Below are positions 32,412 through 45,640 of a stretch of DNA of 64,000 bases, piece by piece. The stretch covers positions 27,356,144-27,420,143 of the forward strand of contig OX485809.1 in assembly GCA_950295325.1 (NCBI GenBank), in the 5' to 3' direction. The stretch comes from Polytrichum commune. Its lineage: Eukaryota; Streptophyta; Polytrichopsida; Polytrichales; Polytrichaceae. The notes below the pieces were generated by a model. It saw only the letters and a program-made list of their open reading frames with translations. It did not search any database and was not told where the DNA came from. Within the stretch, counting starts at the first letter, position 1. Every line of letters begins with the position of its first letter. A program made the position numbers and the translations under genes.

Positions 32412-34980
32412 GATGCAATACTTGCCGTATGCCCTTGAATAAATGTACTTTATGAAATCTCAATTTAAAAGGATTTTGTATTGGAAAGGAACTTTGAAGG
32501 ATCATATAATCATCTGCACATCAAAGCCAAAAATCAAGATTAAGAACGCACCTTCATATACAACACATTTATATCTACTTTATTATATGCAACACATATT
32601 ACATCTATCAAAAAACAAATCATGAAATAAAAAAAATAAAAAATAATGTATTCTAAGAACTCCTCCTTACTAGTTCCAACACTCTATAGTCTACTTGGAA
32701 GCATACACAACTTAATCACTTCATATGTTAAACATGTTTGTAACATAATGTAGGATGTTAGATGATCTTGGGCAACCTAGATTTTCTACATTTGTAGAAG
32801 ATATTAAGGTCTAAACAAACCTTCATTAACCATTCATACAATATAGCATGAGCATTGTATTATACATTATACAAGAAAATTCAAACTTGTAGAATGATAT
32901 AATACAAGTATTACTTGGAACCACCCCCCGCCCAGCAATCATGAAGTTTTCACTAACTAGGATATGGGACAAGAATTTGGTATTTAGGTGCAAGTTGAAC
33001 AACTAACACCAAAATCCAAAGAGAAGCGAATCATGGATGTGCGTGAACTCTTTGTTGGAAACCTAAATGATGTGCATAGGTGACCATGAAAAAAGGATAC
33101 CCCTACATGCGAGAAATTTATAGGGAACAAATATTGTATATGTACGAACAATAAGCTAGAAAATGGCTCATATATTTATATTAAGTTTTTCAATTTAATG
33201 TCATGAAAACCTCCACTACATACACGAACTAAACTTCATGAAATAAATAGGCCTCCACTCCATATATAATCCACTTTTACTTTCCAATGACATTTAGTCT
33301 TTGGACATTTTTCATCCATATGATATATCCCATTATACCTTGACCCTTAAACACACATCACTTCAAAGAAATAAGGTATATTAGATGAAAATAACAAATC
33401 TATTGTCAATCATGTCTCTAGATCTTAGAAGCCTTTTGTACATCTATTCTAGAATTTCTTTGCAGAACTGTGTCAACTTCCCAATTACCACAATAATACA
33501 TACCAAATTAGCAAAACATGTACCTAGAAACGCTTCTAAACCCTCTTGGTTTGAATCTACCACCCCGGAAAACGTTTATCAAACACGAATGAGGCTGCTA
33601 TACCTACCAAAAAGCCATAGCAACCAAACGAACCAGGTAATGTGAGAATCCTTGTCTCGACATGTAGTAAGCGCCCAACCTACCGAGCTGCAATAATGAC
33701 ATGGTAAACATTTTGTGCCTGCTACAGGCGCTTGCATGGCGACACGTGTCCATTATGAGACCAAATGGTCATGAATTATGGGCGATAATATGCACGCTCA
33801 TATCAAATCAGTAATAAACACTCTAGTAAAATATATACATTAATTTGGAATTCCATCATATGTTGATAGTTTCTTCCCAAGTGAGTTTGTTTCGTAGTGT
33901 GCATGTATCAACGTATAACGCAAACAATACTCTCATAGACATTATTATTTTCATATAAACTATTTTGTCTACATTTTCTTAATTCCTAGTAGTCGGTTAG
34001 ATAATCATAACACTTGCACATAAACAAGGTTGCACTCGACACGCTTGGATTGGCGGATTCACACTCCACTATCACCTCACTCTTGATGACAAGGTGGAGA
34101 ACATCCTTATAGTCTATTCCCCATTCTCCTCCAACAATTACTTCCCTCCTAAACACTCACAATACTTGATAACAACACATGCCACTCAATAACTTTATCA
34201 CGTATCACGTAGCCCGTCATTTAACAATTTCCAAATTAGACAGTTTTATGGACCCAACAATAAGGTGCATAGGAATTTCTATATGAATCATGCAAGCGCA
34301 TGATTGTATTGAAATAGAGAAGATATGCACCTATGTGAAGAGGTAGGAAATACAAATGATGATGGTGTTGTGGTCAAATCGCCCTTGAAGTCAACTTCCC
34401 AATCTTCATGAGCCATGCTATTAAGCAATTCGCGGAAGTCCCTCTTGTACAACACCACACTAAATGCTTAAGTTAACGTGGCCAACATTATATGTCGTGG
34501 ATCACATGCATCTGGCAACTAGCGAGGGTGTCATACGACACTTGGTGCTACATGACCAACCATGAAGACCACTCTAATCAACATGATTAGACATTTTTAA
34601 ACACACACTCAATATCTATGGTTTTGATTGCTCCTCAAATTTTAGGGCGCACAAAATCCCTAGGAGCAACCGCCGCTCAACTCAACATCAACACAACCTA
34701 ATTTCTACACTAAACAACCGCCAACAAATCTAATCCACAAAGAGGAGTGCGAGTACATAGGAAGCAACATACATGTGAAGCATATTAACTCCTATTTAGA
34801 CTCCTCTTTGCATGACAAAGACCTACTTCAATAGCAAGCTATTGATATATCTCCAAGAAACAAACAAAACAAACAAATCTTCAGCTATTGGTAGAACCAC
34901 AAGCTACACACAAAGTGGTCGAGCCAAGGAATTTTTTTTGACGGTTACATACCTTTTGTTCATCGCTATAGAGTGGAACG
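32412..34980. other. Intergenic, no gene recognised
   Basis: AT-rich sequence upstream of the kinase-NB-ARC-LRR gene. No conserved domain, RNA gene or clear repeat was seen on either strand. Short ORFs have no recognisable features. Confidence 0.5.
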
Positions 34981-35354
34981 AGAGGTCGAGTCCAACAAAG
35001 CCTGGGAAACGATAGGGATGGTGAGCCCAAAGAATAATAAATCAATGCCCATGACCCTAAGTATCTCCTGAACATCGTTGCCGTTGCAAACCACGACCCA
35101 CCATCACCAAAAAAACCTGTAAGTTTTGGGAGTCGGTTGATCGTGAGAGCCAAGGTGGTGAACAAAGGCCAGCATGCACCTCCCACAAAAGTAAACACAA
35201 GATCGTTTGTAGAATGCCATGAAGTAGAGCACAGAGTCATACAAAATACACCAAGACTCATGCAGAGTCACAAAAGAATCTCTAGAAAGTGTAGAACTTT
35301 TAATGCAAACTAGTACCTATAAACCATTGGATCCTCCAAGGAAGCATGACAAAC

Positions 35355-37241
35355 ATGTGTTGAGTCAGAAGTGCTTTAAAGTCAACTGCCAGACGAGACA
35401 TGCCCTTATTCAAGAAATATCGAGCATGATCAAGTGCCCCATCACTAGCTTTCAGACTTCGGTTGAGCGTGAAAAACTCCACATTGTGTTGAAGCTGGTC
35501 AACAACTTCTAGGAATCCGCCAAGATCATTCTCAGGACCTTCCAATACCTTGTTCTCCACCTTCCATCCCACACATATCACATGGACTTAGATCATGTCT
35601 TCCTGCAGTTATACCATAGTTGTTGAGAAAACTGGAGAATGAAAACATATGGTACATATTCAGAACAAAATTTTATGAAGATATGGCACATCAAACACTA
35701 CCACTAGCTTGTAAGTACTTCCTAACCATGTCAATATCCTATACAGTTGTCTAGCCACAAATAATCAGTTGCATACGCACATGAAAACATGACATCCTGC
35801 TGATTTGGCACAACTTGAAACAGAATTACCCTTCATTGATAGTATGCCTACACCAATTTTAAGATTCTGAACAGAGACACGAAAATTCAAGATAGGCCTT
35901 CAAAGAAATTTTCATAAGTAGGAACAAATGTAAGCCTACCTGGCGTGAGACATCCAATTAAGTCAACACAAATTCAACAGCTTTGAGAGTACTGTCAATG
36001 TTCTCGTGTGCTTTCCTAAATGCATGCGTTCATACCTAAACAATGGATCCCACATAATGCATTCAGTTACTTCAAATATTTATATTAGTCTATGCGTAGT
36101 TTCAAAACAAGGCACAGAAGGGACAAAAGAGGTCCAAAGAGGTACCCCGGGGTGATGAAAAAGGCAACTAAAGAATTCTTGAAGGCAACTAATAGGAGTG
36201 AAATTCTTGAAGAATCTCGCAGAATTATTATCCCTACTCTATTTATGCAATTTCAAAGAAGAGGTTCCAGATAATTGTTCTGATTGTCCTTGAGAAAACT
36301 TCACGACTTATATAGTATACTTCTGCTCAATCAGACATTGCTAAGAATCAGGCTTCATAGTAATGACGATTTTGTCGGCAAACTTCTAGAGTTCAAGTCT
36401 AGTTGTGAGATGATTGAGATAGAAATAGTGACAATTGTTGTTCATCAAAGTTACACAAGCGTAATTGTCCCTTCACAGCTAACACGAATATTCATACATC
36501 ACATTTTCTTATCTTGCATCCTCCCCCTTCCTTTGGCAATATATTCACTTTGTACAGGTGTTAATTTGCACTAAGATTGCCTTTCACCACCTATTGCTGT
36601 CTTGGTTGAAACACATGTTGCTGATAGTCAGGCTTCAGTTTAAAGAGGAAGAATATTACTGTTAAGACCGATTAACTTAGGTCGATAAAACCCGGAGAGA
36701 AGATAACCTGCTCTGAAGTTTATCAATCCAGACATACATTACATTACATCATTATCCCCGTGTCTTCATACCGGAAACCTCTAAGAAAATAGTGAACGTC
36801 ATACAGGTGATACCACAATAAAAAGAAGCCCAACAGAATTGTCTGCAATGAAATCGAGAACTGGTTCGCAATGCGGCACTCAAACGGATTTGGTTCAAGT
36901 TTTGACAATGTGAGCCTTGGAAATCCACTTTTGAAAGTTCAGTAGGAGGAGCAAGTGCAATTGCGCAGACACGTCTGCCTATGTCCGCATCGAGATTGAT
37001 GTTTAAGAAATTACTGCGCAAAATGCACACCAAGTGGAGTGGTTCCGCAAAAATAATTATGTAGATATCCACGTTCAATAATCGTGGCTGAGATGAGAAT
37101 TGGCGAAAGAAGTACTTGAGTAGGACGCATTGCAGATTCAAGCGTAGAGAGACGGTGGTCAAGGAGCCGAGGATGGAGATACTCCGTCACGCTCCGCCTC
37201 TTGCCGAGGCTCTCCCGCATCAACTGCGCACACGCTCTCAC
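35355..37241 (-). pseudogene. EXO70A-like exocyst subunit, decayed N-terminal exons
   Basis: Three minus-strand exons match the start of plant EXO70A. Exon 1 (37241-37116) reads LMRESLGKR...LSTLESAMRPTQ and ends at a GTACTT donor. Exon 2 (36035-35940, 32 codons) reads THAFRKAHENIDSTLKAVEF and ends SRQ at a GT donor. Exon 3 (35560-35355) reads NKVLEGPENDLGGFLEVVDQ, then KASDGALDHA and RLAVDFKALL. Exon 2 has TGA and TAA at codons 2 and 26, where EXO70A proteins have Arg and Gln. A weakly matching piece (HHLG...KTYR) lies near 35125-35195; the rest of the protein is not found. EXO70 tethers secretory vesicles at the plasma membrane. The ATG matching the family start region is at 37220. Confidence 0.8.
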
Positions 37242-37279
37242 TTTCTCTGTTTCTTTCCTCCTCCACTCCTCTTCACTTC

Positions 37280-37800
37280 AACCTTGTCACAAATCACCGC
37301 AATGCATCTCCGTCTTCTAAATCCCAATTAAATCATCCCTCCCACACGCTCCCAAGCCTTCATGATGTGCGCAAGTTGCAATCTTCCTCTTATTCCGCCT
37401 AAATCTCGGCCCAAATCCCCTGTTCTCTACAATGCGCTTCATTACCCTTACACAGAAACTTCAGCTACAATGTTTTGCTTCCCAACAACACTCCTCACGC
37501 ATTAACAAGGTGGTCTTCGTCTTACTCCCCACAAATGCATCTCCGTCTTTTAATTTTCAATCATTCCACAACATGCATAACCTCACAGCACAGCAGCGTT
37601 GTTGCATCTCCTACGCTCCCAAACCTTAGCGATGTGCGCATGTTGAAACCTTCGTCATCCTCCGTCTCAAATCTCGGTCCTTAAATCTTCTTCTTTAACC
37701 GCACAACACAGCAACTTCAGCTGCTTCCAATGTTCTCCTTCACAACAACACTCCTCGCGCATTAACAAGATCTTCTTCGTCTTGCTGCGCCACAAATCTC
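37280..37800 (+). repeat. Diverged direct repeats of about 230-250 bp
   Basis: The phrases AATGCATCTCCGTCTT (about 37301 and 37533), CAACAACACTCCTC and GCGCATTAACAAG, and GATGTGCGCA recur two to three times in the same order. No coding function is supported. It lies just upstream of the EXO70-like relic. Confidence 0.6.
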
Positions 37801-38206
37801 GCACCACATCAAACCTCCTCTGCGGAGTGGCTATGGCTATTGGCTATGGTGGTAGTGGAGGTGGAGGTGAAGAAGGCGGTTTGGTGAAAAGGATCGTGGT
37901 TGCTTGAGTCCGTGTCCACACGTTAATGGGTGGGCTAGGGAGACCCGGATTTGGGCGGGCATCTTGGGTTACCGATTGTACGTCTCCCACAAGACCCATG
38001 CTGGCCAAAGTGTCTGTACTCACTCGAGATTCCCGCTGCTTGGACTATTGTCCGGGGTTCAAGCGACGCACAGTCGGAAGCCTGGAATGTTTGAATAGGA
38101 TAATGGTTCATGCCTTGCGTTAGGGAATGAGCAACACGTGGACTGTAACTGTGAACCATTCTTGGGTTTCCCTCCCTGCAGCTTCCCTGGCAGGCTAACC
38201 AGAGCA

Positions 38207-38331
38207 ATGATCGGGGAGAACCGGCAGTTAGTTACAGATGAACCGGTTGAGTTTGAGAAATAACTGGTTGAAGTTTCAAGACTTCAGGCAAATTACCGAT
38301 CATTTTGGAGGAATTTATAGAATATACCCCA
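38207..38331 (+). repeat. Dispersed repeat, copy 2
   Basis: Similar to the reverse complement of 22385-22512. The surrounding 37801-38500 has no recognised gene. Confidence 0.6.
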
Positions 38332-38499
38332 ATTTAATAAAGGAAAACTGGAGGGTGTCAACATGTGACCGGTTGGACTTGCAAACACTAGGATCTCAAC
38401 CGATTATGCCCAAAAATCTACCCGATCACTGAACCAGAGCGTCTGTATTTAGGTTTCTCGAACCTTCGGAAGACATCTAGAGAACTTACGGCTTCCTGC

Positions 38500-40925
38500 T
38501 CGGTTTAGGCCTTTTTTGGGCAACTACACTAAATAGGCTATTTAGTGTCAGATGGCGCTCAATGTCACTATGGTATCGTTCCGGATGACACTTCTTACAA
38601 GTAAGTATACCGATCCTGTCATGGATGAGTTTGTCCATCATCCAAAATCCTACCTCCTCTTGTCAGCAACCTGTGATGAGATGTTGTCGTAGATGATTGA
38701 AATTTGGATGAGAAATCACTTGCTAAGTGAAAGTAATTGCAACACCGTAAATCTATAAGACACACACCCCCCCCTGCCAAGAAAAAAAAATTACAAAGGA
38801 ATTACAAGGAATGACAAATGATGTTGGGTTAACATTTGGTGTGGGTGACACTAAACCGCGGTTTATAATTAGTGTTGAGCAAGACAATCAAAATCGGTGA
38901 CACTGAATATCACCTCTAACTTACAAACGTTTTTACAATTGGATTTGTCAAAAAAAAAAAAAAAAAAACTTTAGATCTTCACCTACGGTTGTTGAAATTG
39001 AGGTCGCATTTTATGGGCAGGTTTGAGGGAATTCAGGTGTGGGAAGTTAGGGGTTGAACCAACCACACCAAATGCTTGGGCGCAACTTCAACTTATTTGA
39101 TTTTTTCAGTTTAGCTTTATGGTATGTAGTGTGACTTACTACATGGGTTTATGGAATGCTCTAACTTTCGCTAAGAATGTAAGTTGTCATGAAGGAAAGT
39201 CCATGCATTTAATCTTTTTTGGTAAAACATAAAATCCATAATTAGGAGTTATGGCCTTGCGAATTTCCAAATAATTGAACTCTATATCATAAACAATGTA
39301 CCATTCAACTTATAATGTGTAGGTTGTATGTTGTACATATACCTTTAGAAATATCTCAGTTTCACAAAACATATCAAGATGTTTAAACTCGTTGAGAATA
39401 ATGAGATTAGAGTGCTTGTAGAATTTTCTTCATAGGAGCTTCATGCTCAAGAGATTCAAAGATTCAAATTCAATCATTAGTGTTGAATGAAAAAAATATT
39501 TTTATTTTTTGTCCCTCTCTCTCTATATATATTTATTATGTTTAAATTTAGTTGCGGAATGATGTAGTCACCAAGTTGGTGTTTAACGCGGGCCATCATT
39601 ACACCATTTATGGCATTTAGTGTCACTTACTAGCCAAAGTTACACATTGCTATAATATTTTAGTATTAATGCAAACTTTTACCAAGTAAAAAATGTTAAT
39701 GCTTGATAGTGTCCAAACAACCAATTTGGCCCTTGTTGGTAAAACATGAGATCTATAGTAAAAACTTATGGCACAATGTAACTACAAAAAGTAAGTGACT
39801 AAATGCCATACATGGTGTAGTGAGATACATAATAAAAAAGTTATAGCACAACACACTCCAAATAGTAAGTGACATCAAATACCATAAGTGATGTCGTTTT
39901 CATGCCTGTTTTTGTCCTAAAGTGCACTCTTGGTTGATAGTAATGTGAAGTACATATACTTTTTTGAGCACCAAAGAGCTCAAGTGTTGAAGTCATCTTT
40001 ATCATGTGCCACACTTAGTGTCACTGCATTGTCAAGTTTAACACCACGTGCGATTGAAAATAAAATCCATTTCTTACATAAGGCATCACCAAAATGGGTC
40101 CAAATTTATCAACCTTTTTTCATGACTAGATATACATAGTATCTATTACATAGTTAAAAAATGATAACCAAATTTGATGATTTGTTTTTCTAAATAAAAC
40201 ATACCGTTTCTAACTAGAATGATGCACAATTGAACTAAAACAATTACTACAAAAATGAAGATGACTAGAAAATTCAAGAAAATGTACAAAAGTTATTATC
40301 AATGATTGAGTATATGTATGTGAGAAGATCAAAAAATTTAAAATTCTCTATGGCATTGAATATAGGGTAGCAAACTTTTATCGCACGTGGTTATGAAATG
40401 TACGGGGGTGTGATCGCCTTGATATCCTCAAGGATGATGCTCTCATAAGCAAAGTCAATTTGGACGATGGATTTATTCTCATGTTTGCCCAAATCGACTT
40501 TCCATATGACATGATTGTCACTACATTTATTAGTCCTACTAGTGTGGGTGGAAATTTAGTGTAGGCCACATTGATTTTCTATTGAAGGTGACATTACCAT
40601 GGGGTCAAGACCTTACATAAAGTAAAAGTCACCTCAGGGATTGTTCACACTTATGGGTAGTCCTATTGTGAGTGCTAGATTTACCAATCTTGATGATAAA
40701 TAACCTAACTTTAAGTTAACCTAAATGACATTCACACTTATAGGCAACTTTACCAAAGATGTTGCCTATCTAGAGAGGGTTACTACTTCCATTCACACAT
40801 GGTCATCACTAAACTCACCATGTTTGCCAACATGTGATGTGATGACTATAATGAATATGCTATTTAGTTTCATTATATTATTTGGAATTACTCAATCCTA
40901 TAACTATTTACTTTATGTTTCATAT
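38500..40925. other. AT-rich repeat-derived DNA without recognised genes
   Basis: Phrases such as TTTAGTGTCACTTACTA and CCAAATAGTAAGTGA recur here and again at about 42570-42610, which suggests an old dispersed element into which the solo LTR at 40926 inserted. A poly-A run of about 19 bases lies at 38951 and a CT/AT microsatellite at about 39512-39535. No coding sequence is supported. Confidence 0.4.
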
Positions 40926-42460
40926 TGTGAGCCCAAAGTGGTGCCCACAGTTGTTCTTAACCCTTACTTTCCAACAAATTCGGGTTTTTATTTTAATCAT
41001 GCAATCAAAATACATAAAAAGAGTGTGGGCTTTGGTTTGGGTTTGAGATTGAGCTAGGGGTGGAGTTTGTGTGTTAGTATAGTGTCACGGGTGGAGATTG
41101 TGTTTAAGACGGGCTTAGTTAAAGTGAGGGAATTGAGTGACTTAATAGTAGAGGCTTAGTGACCGAGTAGGGCCAAGGGACTGTCTAAATGGGGTCTGAC
41201 TGGTGTTCGTTTAAGGAGGGGTGCACTGCACCCCTAGCTTTTCCCGGACTTTGGATCGGGGAGAGACGGTTGGAGGCGCTGGTCTATTTTCTCTCTCTCT
41301 CTCTCTGTGCGAACTGTGGTGGCTATGGGGGTACTGGACGTCGTCATCGGAACTGGCTGGTGTATCATTTTTGAAGTATGAAGATGGCCATGCTGGGAAT
41401 GTAGCTGCCGTAGAATGGATTGGGTTACAGGTAGGGGGTGACACATGGCTGGAGGCGAAGGGCCCAGCATGAAGCAGAGGGGGAGGAGAGCTCAGAGGCT
41501 CGGCCGCAACCAGGTGGTTGCAATTTTCCGAGAGCAAACGGCTACGACACAAGGCACTGCCAGAGCGAAGGGCGAGAGATTACGGGTGCGCGGAAGCTCA
41601 AAAAACAGGGGTGATTGCGAGGAGGGAGGAAGGTAAGGCTGAGTATTTGAGCGCCGCCGCTGCCGCAAGAGGGCGAGTAGTTGAACCCAACATTCGGTGC
41701 GGGCTTTTGTGGCTGATTTCAGGAAGAGTTAAAACTAGCCCAATGCGAGGGTCAGTGTCGGATCAGTGATAGAGGTGAAGGTCGTTGAAGAGAAGGGTAG
41801 CTGGTCGAAAATGAGGGCGGAAGCATGCACCGCCTCTAGCCAAATTATGGCTGGCATGCCTTGCTGGTCTAGTCTGCGAGGGAATTGGGAGCAGAACTCT
41901 GTTAGATCGACTAAGGGGAATGCAGGTGCAGGAGGCCCCCTACTGAGCAACCAGGGCAGTTGGAGATTCACGGCACTGGGAAGGAGGGCCGAGTGAGCCA
42001 AGGGACTGAGGGACCAGGGCGCTGCTTCAGTTGGGCTCAATCCAAGGGGCCAAGACCGGGTGAGGCATCGGGCCAGGTGATAGTAAGGAAAGGCCAAGTG
42101 TGGCATAGTGGGGTGATTAGGTAGGATTAAGGCTTAGGTTAACGCAGATCTGTTGCAAGGCTGGACCAGTCTTAAGGTGATTAAGAGCTAGTTGATATTA
42201 GTAAAGTAGCCTAGGTTATAAAAGTAAGGGCATTAGGCCATTAACTCAAGATTTGGAGAGGTAGGGGGTTAGCAATATAAGCAAGGAAGATAGTATTTCT
42301 AAATACTTGGCCCTTGGTTACCTTTCAATAAAGTGGTGTGGTTGATACTCATATTATTGTGGCATTGGGGCTAAACGGGGTCAAGAGAATACATGTGAGC
42401 CTTAAGCGCCCACCATGGACTAGGATGCTGAAGGGGTGGGGGTTTAATTTAGGCCTCACA
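40926..42460 (+). mobile_element. Solo LTR related to the intact gypsy family (1535 bp)
   Basis: It starts TGTGAGCCCAAAGTGGTGCCCACA and ends AGGCCTCACA. The target duplication CATAT is at 40921-40925 and 42461-42465. The ends match the LTRs at 10517 and 19766, but the LTR is about 500 bp shorter, so it is a sister subfamily. Open frames inside it are not supported as genes. Confidence 0.93.
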
Positions 42461-42878
42461 CATATTCTACCAACAAATGTCAAACTGGTTGTTTGGACAT
42501 TATAGAACATTAACACCTTTACTTGGTAAGAAATAATATCAATAGTAGTATGACATAGCATTGCATAATTCCAAATAGTAAGTGATACTAAATTTCATAT
42601 TTAGTGTAGTAATTCAATAGTCACTACCATTTTCTTTAAATTTAGCTAACCATTCTCGTACGCATGTAATAACATACCACCCAAGTTAGACGCTAATCGT
42701 GTTGGTAGGTTAGACCTATGAAGTAACTTAACCCAATGATGGTAACTTCATGTATGAGGTAAGTTAACAATCCACCAAGTGTGCATATAGTTATGAATAA
42801 CCATGTCGTTAAGAAAAGATACCCACGGTTGTGAACAATGCCTTAGATCAATAGTAGCATAGAAACAAATAACCACCC

Positions 42879-43624
42879 GGGGCCATTCACGATCAGGGTA
42901 CTACTTTCGGGACAAAGCACTTAAGGACTTTGTCGCATTAATCTTGGTTTTTATCATGATTTATTATTATTTGATCAATAATTTTTACATAAATAAGTAG
43001 ATAGTTCATAAGCTTTATCAAGAAAGATTTTTATTATTATTTAATAATCACCCTAAACCCTAGGCCACATCAGTGGCATTTTTTTGCTATTTAGGTGTGC
43101 ATTGGTGGTCAATTATTTCCTGTTATGTATCTTGGTACCTTGGTAAAAGTGTCATGTGTCCATTCATATAAATTTTTTTGTCCAATTCTAATACTAGACG
43201 TTCCTTTTACCTGTGGCCGTGAGTATATGTATGTTTGGACATGTTTGGTGCCACATGTAAAGTTGGGCAATTGCTATTCAATACATATTTGGTTCTATTG
43301 GTACACACTTGAACGATGAGTGTGAGGAAATTTTTTGGGATTGTTTCGATTGATTCTTGTTGTCCTTTTCATTCCTTGATCCTAAGGTGAACAATTAAGA
43401 CAACACTCCTGAATGTCCTTTAAGGAATCAAAAGAATATCTTAGATGACCCTATTCCTTCTAAATTAACTTTGTCAGTGTACTCGATATGGAGTATGAAA
43501 TGTAGGTATGATCCAAAATATGCTTCACAATACAAATCTAAGCATACCAAGCATGTGAAGTTATCTAAAAAAGTCCGTTTTCCATAAGACGGCCAAAAGT
43601 AGTACCCCAACCGTGAATGGCCCC
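42879..43624. mobile_element. Candidate non-autonomous inverted-repeat element (746 bp)
   Basis: The left arm begins GGGGCCATTCACG at 42879 and continues GGGTACTACTTT. The right arm is the inverse, AAAGTAGTACCCC then CGTGAATGGCCCC, ending at 43624. The arms are about 30 bp. The interior is AT-rich with ATTATTATT runs and no coding sequence. I see no clean target duplication, so the superfamily is unknown. Confidence 0.5.
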
Positions 43625-44274
43625 ACCCACATTGATTTTTTTATAATAAATTTATTGTCGCCCACTCTATTTAGTATAATATTTATTATTATTATCACCC
43701 ATGCTATTTTTATAAAATAATTATTGTGCCCCGTGCATAATTTTCTACGAGAAGTTTAGCGTGGTTTGAGAATCAATGTGGCCCACATGAATTCTCATCA
43801 TAAGAATTACCGAGGGCTTTAGAAAACTAGTGTGGCCCATAGTAATAGGATTATTTAGATACTTTTGCATATATTAGTCTAACTTGTATGCTTGAAAAGT
43901 GCTAATCTATGCACACATAAGGGAGCAGCATCTTCTAACCCCAACCAAGTCCATTCTACACTAGTAACCCTAATTACCATTAAGTTCCCAATGATAAGTG
44001 AAGTTCCCAAGTAGTTCCTAAGTGAAAATGGATGTATTTTAGATGTACATAACATAGATGGAAAGAATTTTAGCATTAATTACCTCTTAAAAATGACAAA
44101 ACGGAGATTCTAAATGTCGTATTATCGAGTGTCGTAGACGTATAAAAGAGGGAGTCTTGAACTAAAAAGTTTAGGCACGCAAACATGTGTCGTAATATCG
44201 CGGGTGCTTTATAAACGAGTGTCGTATTAATGAGGTTAGACTGTAATATAACATAAGTCAACAAGCTTAGGCCC

Positions 44275-44479
44275 TTCCCCACATCATGAATCATCGGTGC
44301 CCTTGCTCCATCCTAAAGAACCTCTTTCTCCCTTTCCAAAGCCTTGGCCGTCCTCCTAGCAGTCCTAGCCATTCTCTCTAACTCAGAGAGATGGGGGGCC
44401 TCATCTGAGGAATACTCCTCTTGCCCCTCCATTTCTCTTTCGGCTTGGAGGTTGCCTCACATCACCCGAGTGGTGACTG
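44275..44479 (-). pseudogene. Fragment of a gypsy polyprotein related to 13465-19704
   Basis: The minus-strand translation gives VTTRV, then GQEEYSSDEAPHLSELERMA with interrupting stops. The intact polyprotein has VTTRARR and, further on, GNYSSDEEINLSELDRVA in the same order, in the region before its protease. The fragment is cut by an LTR start at 44480. Confidence 0.7.
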
Positions 44480-44760
44480 TGTGAGCCCAAATTATGTGCC
44501 CACATGTGTTCTGGGAAACTTAGTAGTGTGAGCGTAGAGCGGAAAATTTTGACTTTGTTGGGTAATTTTAGGACAAGCAATGCCTATTTCAATGGATTTT
44601 ATAGATAGTTTGAATTTAATTTGTTGAAAAGGCACCCAATTCCCGTGGACATAATAACCCAACCTAGTTCAAGGAACAAACGGAACCTAAAGGCATGGAA
44701 GATTGTATTTGTTATCAAAGATCTTATAGTCTAGGTTTCAAATGGTTTCATATTAAATTA
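44480..44760 (+). mobile_element. 5' fragment of a TGTGAGCCC-type LTR
   Basis: TGTGAGCCCAAATTATGTGCCCACA at 44480 matches the first bases of the LTRs at 10517 and 40926. No matching LTR end (CTCACA) is found downstream. The right limit is arbitrary. Confidence 0.5.
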
Positions 44761-45021
44761 GGGCTGACGTTAGCAATTGAAATCAAACATCAACATATGA
44801 TGAACAATTTAAGTGTACTTAAATGATTTCTAGAAAGTGATACATTGCCCCAAGTAGCCAGGGTACTTTTTCAAAGTACGCTTAGATCTCAAGAATTCTC
44901 ATACACAAAATATTTGATTGGCCGAGAAAATGTAGGTGAAGTTAGGTGCCAAACTCAAGACTTACAAAAATGTGCATGCAGTTCGATTTTCTATAAACAG
45001 TTTACTCCAGTTTATTTCCAT

Positions 45022-45369
45022 CTACACCCTATCGGCCGGGCATGTCCAATACGGTGCACATGGATGAAAGCTCATGCCATAGAACTCCACCGCAGAGAAT
45101 GACATCTCCAATTCATCCCTTAGCGCAGCCAATTTCCGCAATGACAAATCCCCCAAGTCTGACATAAGAATCCTCCGCGAAATTCGTGAGCTGACGTGCC
45201 AGCTATGTGAGAACCACATCAAGTTATGTTGAAATTGAGTGATGAGGTTATGTTTGCGTGGCAAACACACCCTTATGACATCATTGGAACACGTGGCGTA
45301 TTCATATTGAGCCAAACGAAGAGCATTGTACTCCGCACTTTTATCCACAATTGTCCAAATACAATACAA
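45022..45369 (-). other. Unrecognised ORF or exon candidate
   Basis: An open minus-strand frame of 115 residues; its first codon here is TTG, so the start is not defined. It contains DLGDLSLRKLAALRDELEMS, which superficially resembles the MADS-box K-domain pattern (xLSLxELxxLExELExS). No MADS domain or neighbouring exon was found. Function unknown; it could be chance. Confidence 0.2.
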
Positions 45370-45472
45370 GTGGCTCCATCATGTGGGATTGGCGCGATCT
45401 TCCCCAACCAGATGCGCCAACCTCAATGAGTTACAAAATGAGACACATTCATCATATGAATCCAACCTTTAT

Positions 45473-45640
45473 GAAATGTGGCCGAGAGCTGAACCTTAAC
45501 TCAAACATTCAAGATTTCTGAAATTCGGCCGAGAGGTAAACCTTAACACAAACATTCAAGCATTCTGAAATGTGGCTGAGAGGTAAACCTTGACACAAAC
45601 ATTCAAGATTTCTGAAATGTGGCCGAGAGCTAAGGGTGGA
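45473..45640 (+). repeat. 47-bp tandem repeat, about 3.5 copies
   Basis: GAAATGTGGCCGAGAG or a variant starts at 45473, 45520, 45567 and 45614, exactly 47 bases apart. Each is followed by (T/G)AACCTT and AAACATTCAAG. No coding role is seen. Confidence 0.9.

Noticed and set aside
35940..36035. TGA and TAA in the EXO70 exon considered as sites for U-to-C RNA editing
   Set aside because: Such editing is known for organelle transcripts of some land plants, not nuclear mRNAs; pseudogene decay is simpler.
45473..45640. 47-bp tandem repeat considered as a structured RNA or coding minisatellite
   Set aside because: No conserved frame or stem pattern was seen across the units; reported only as a repeat.
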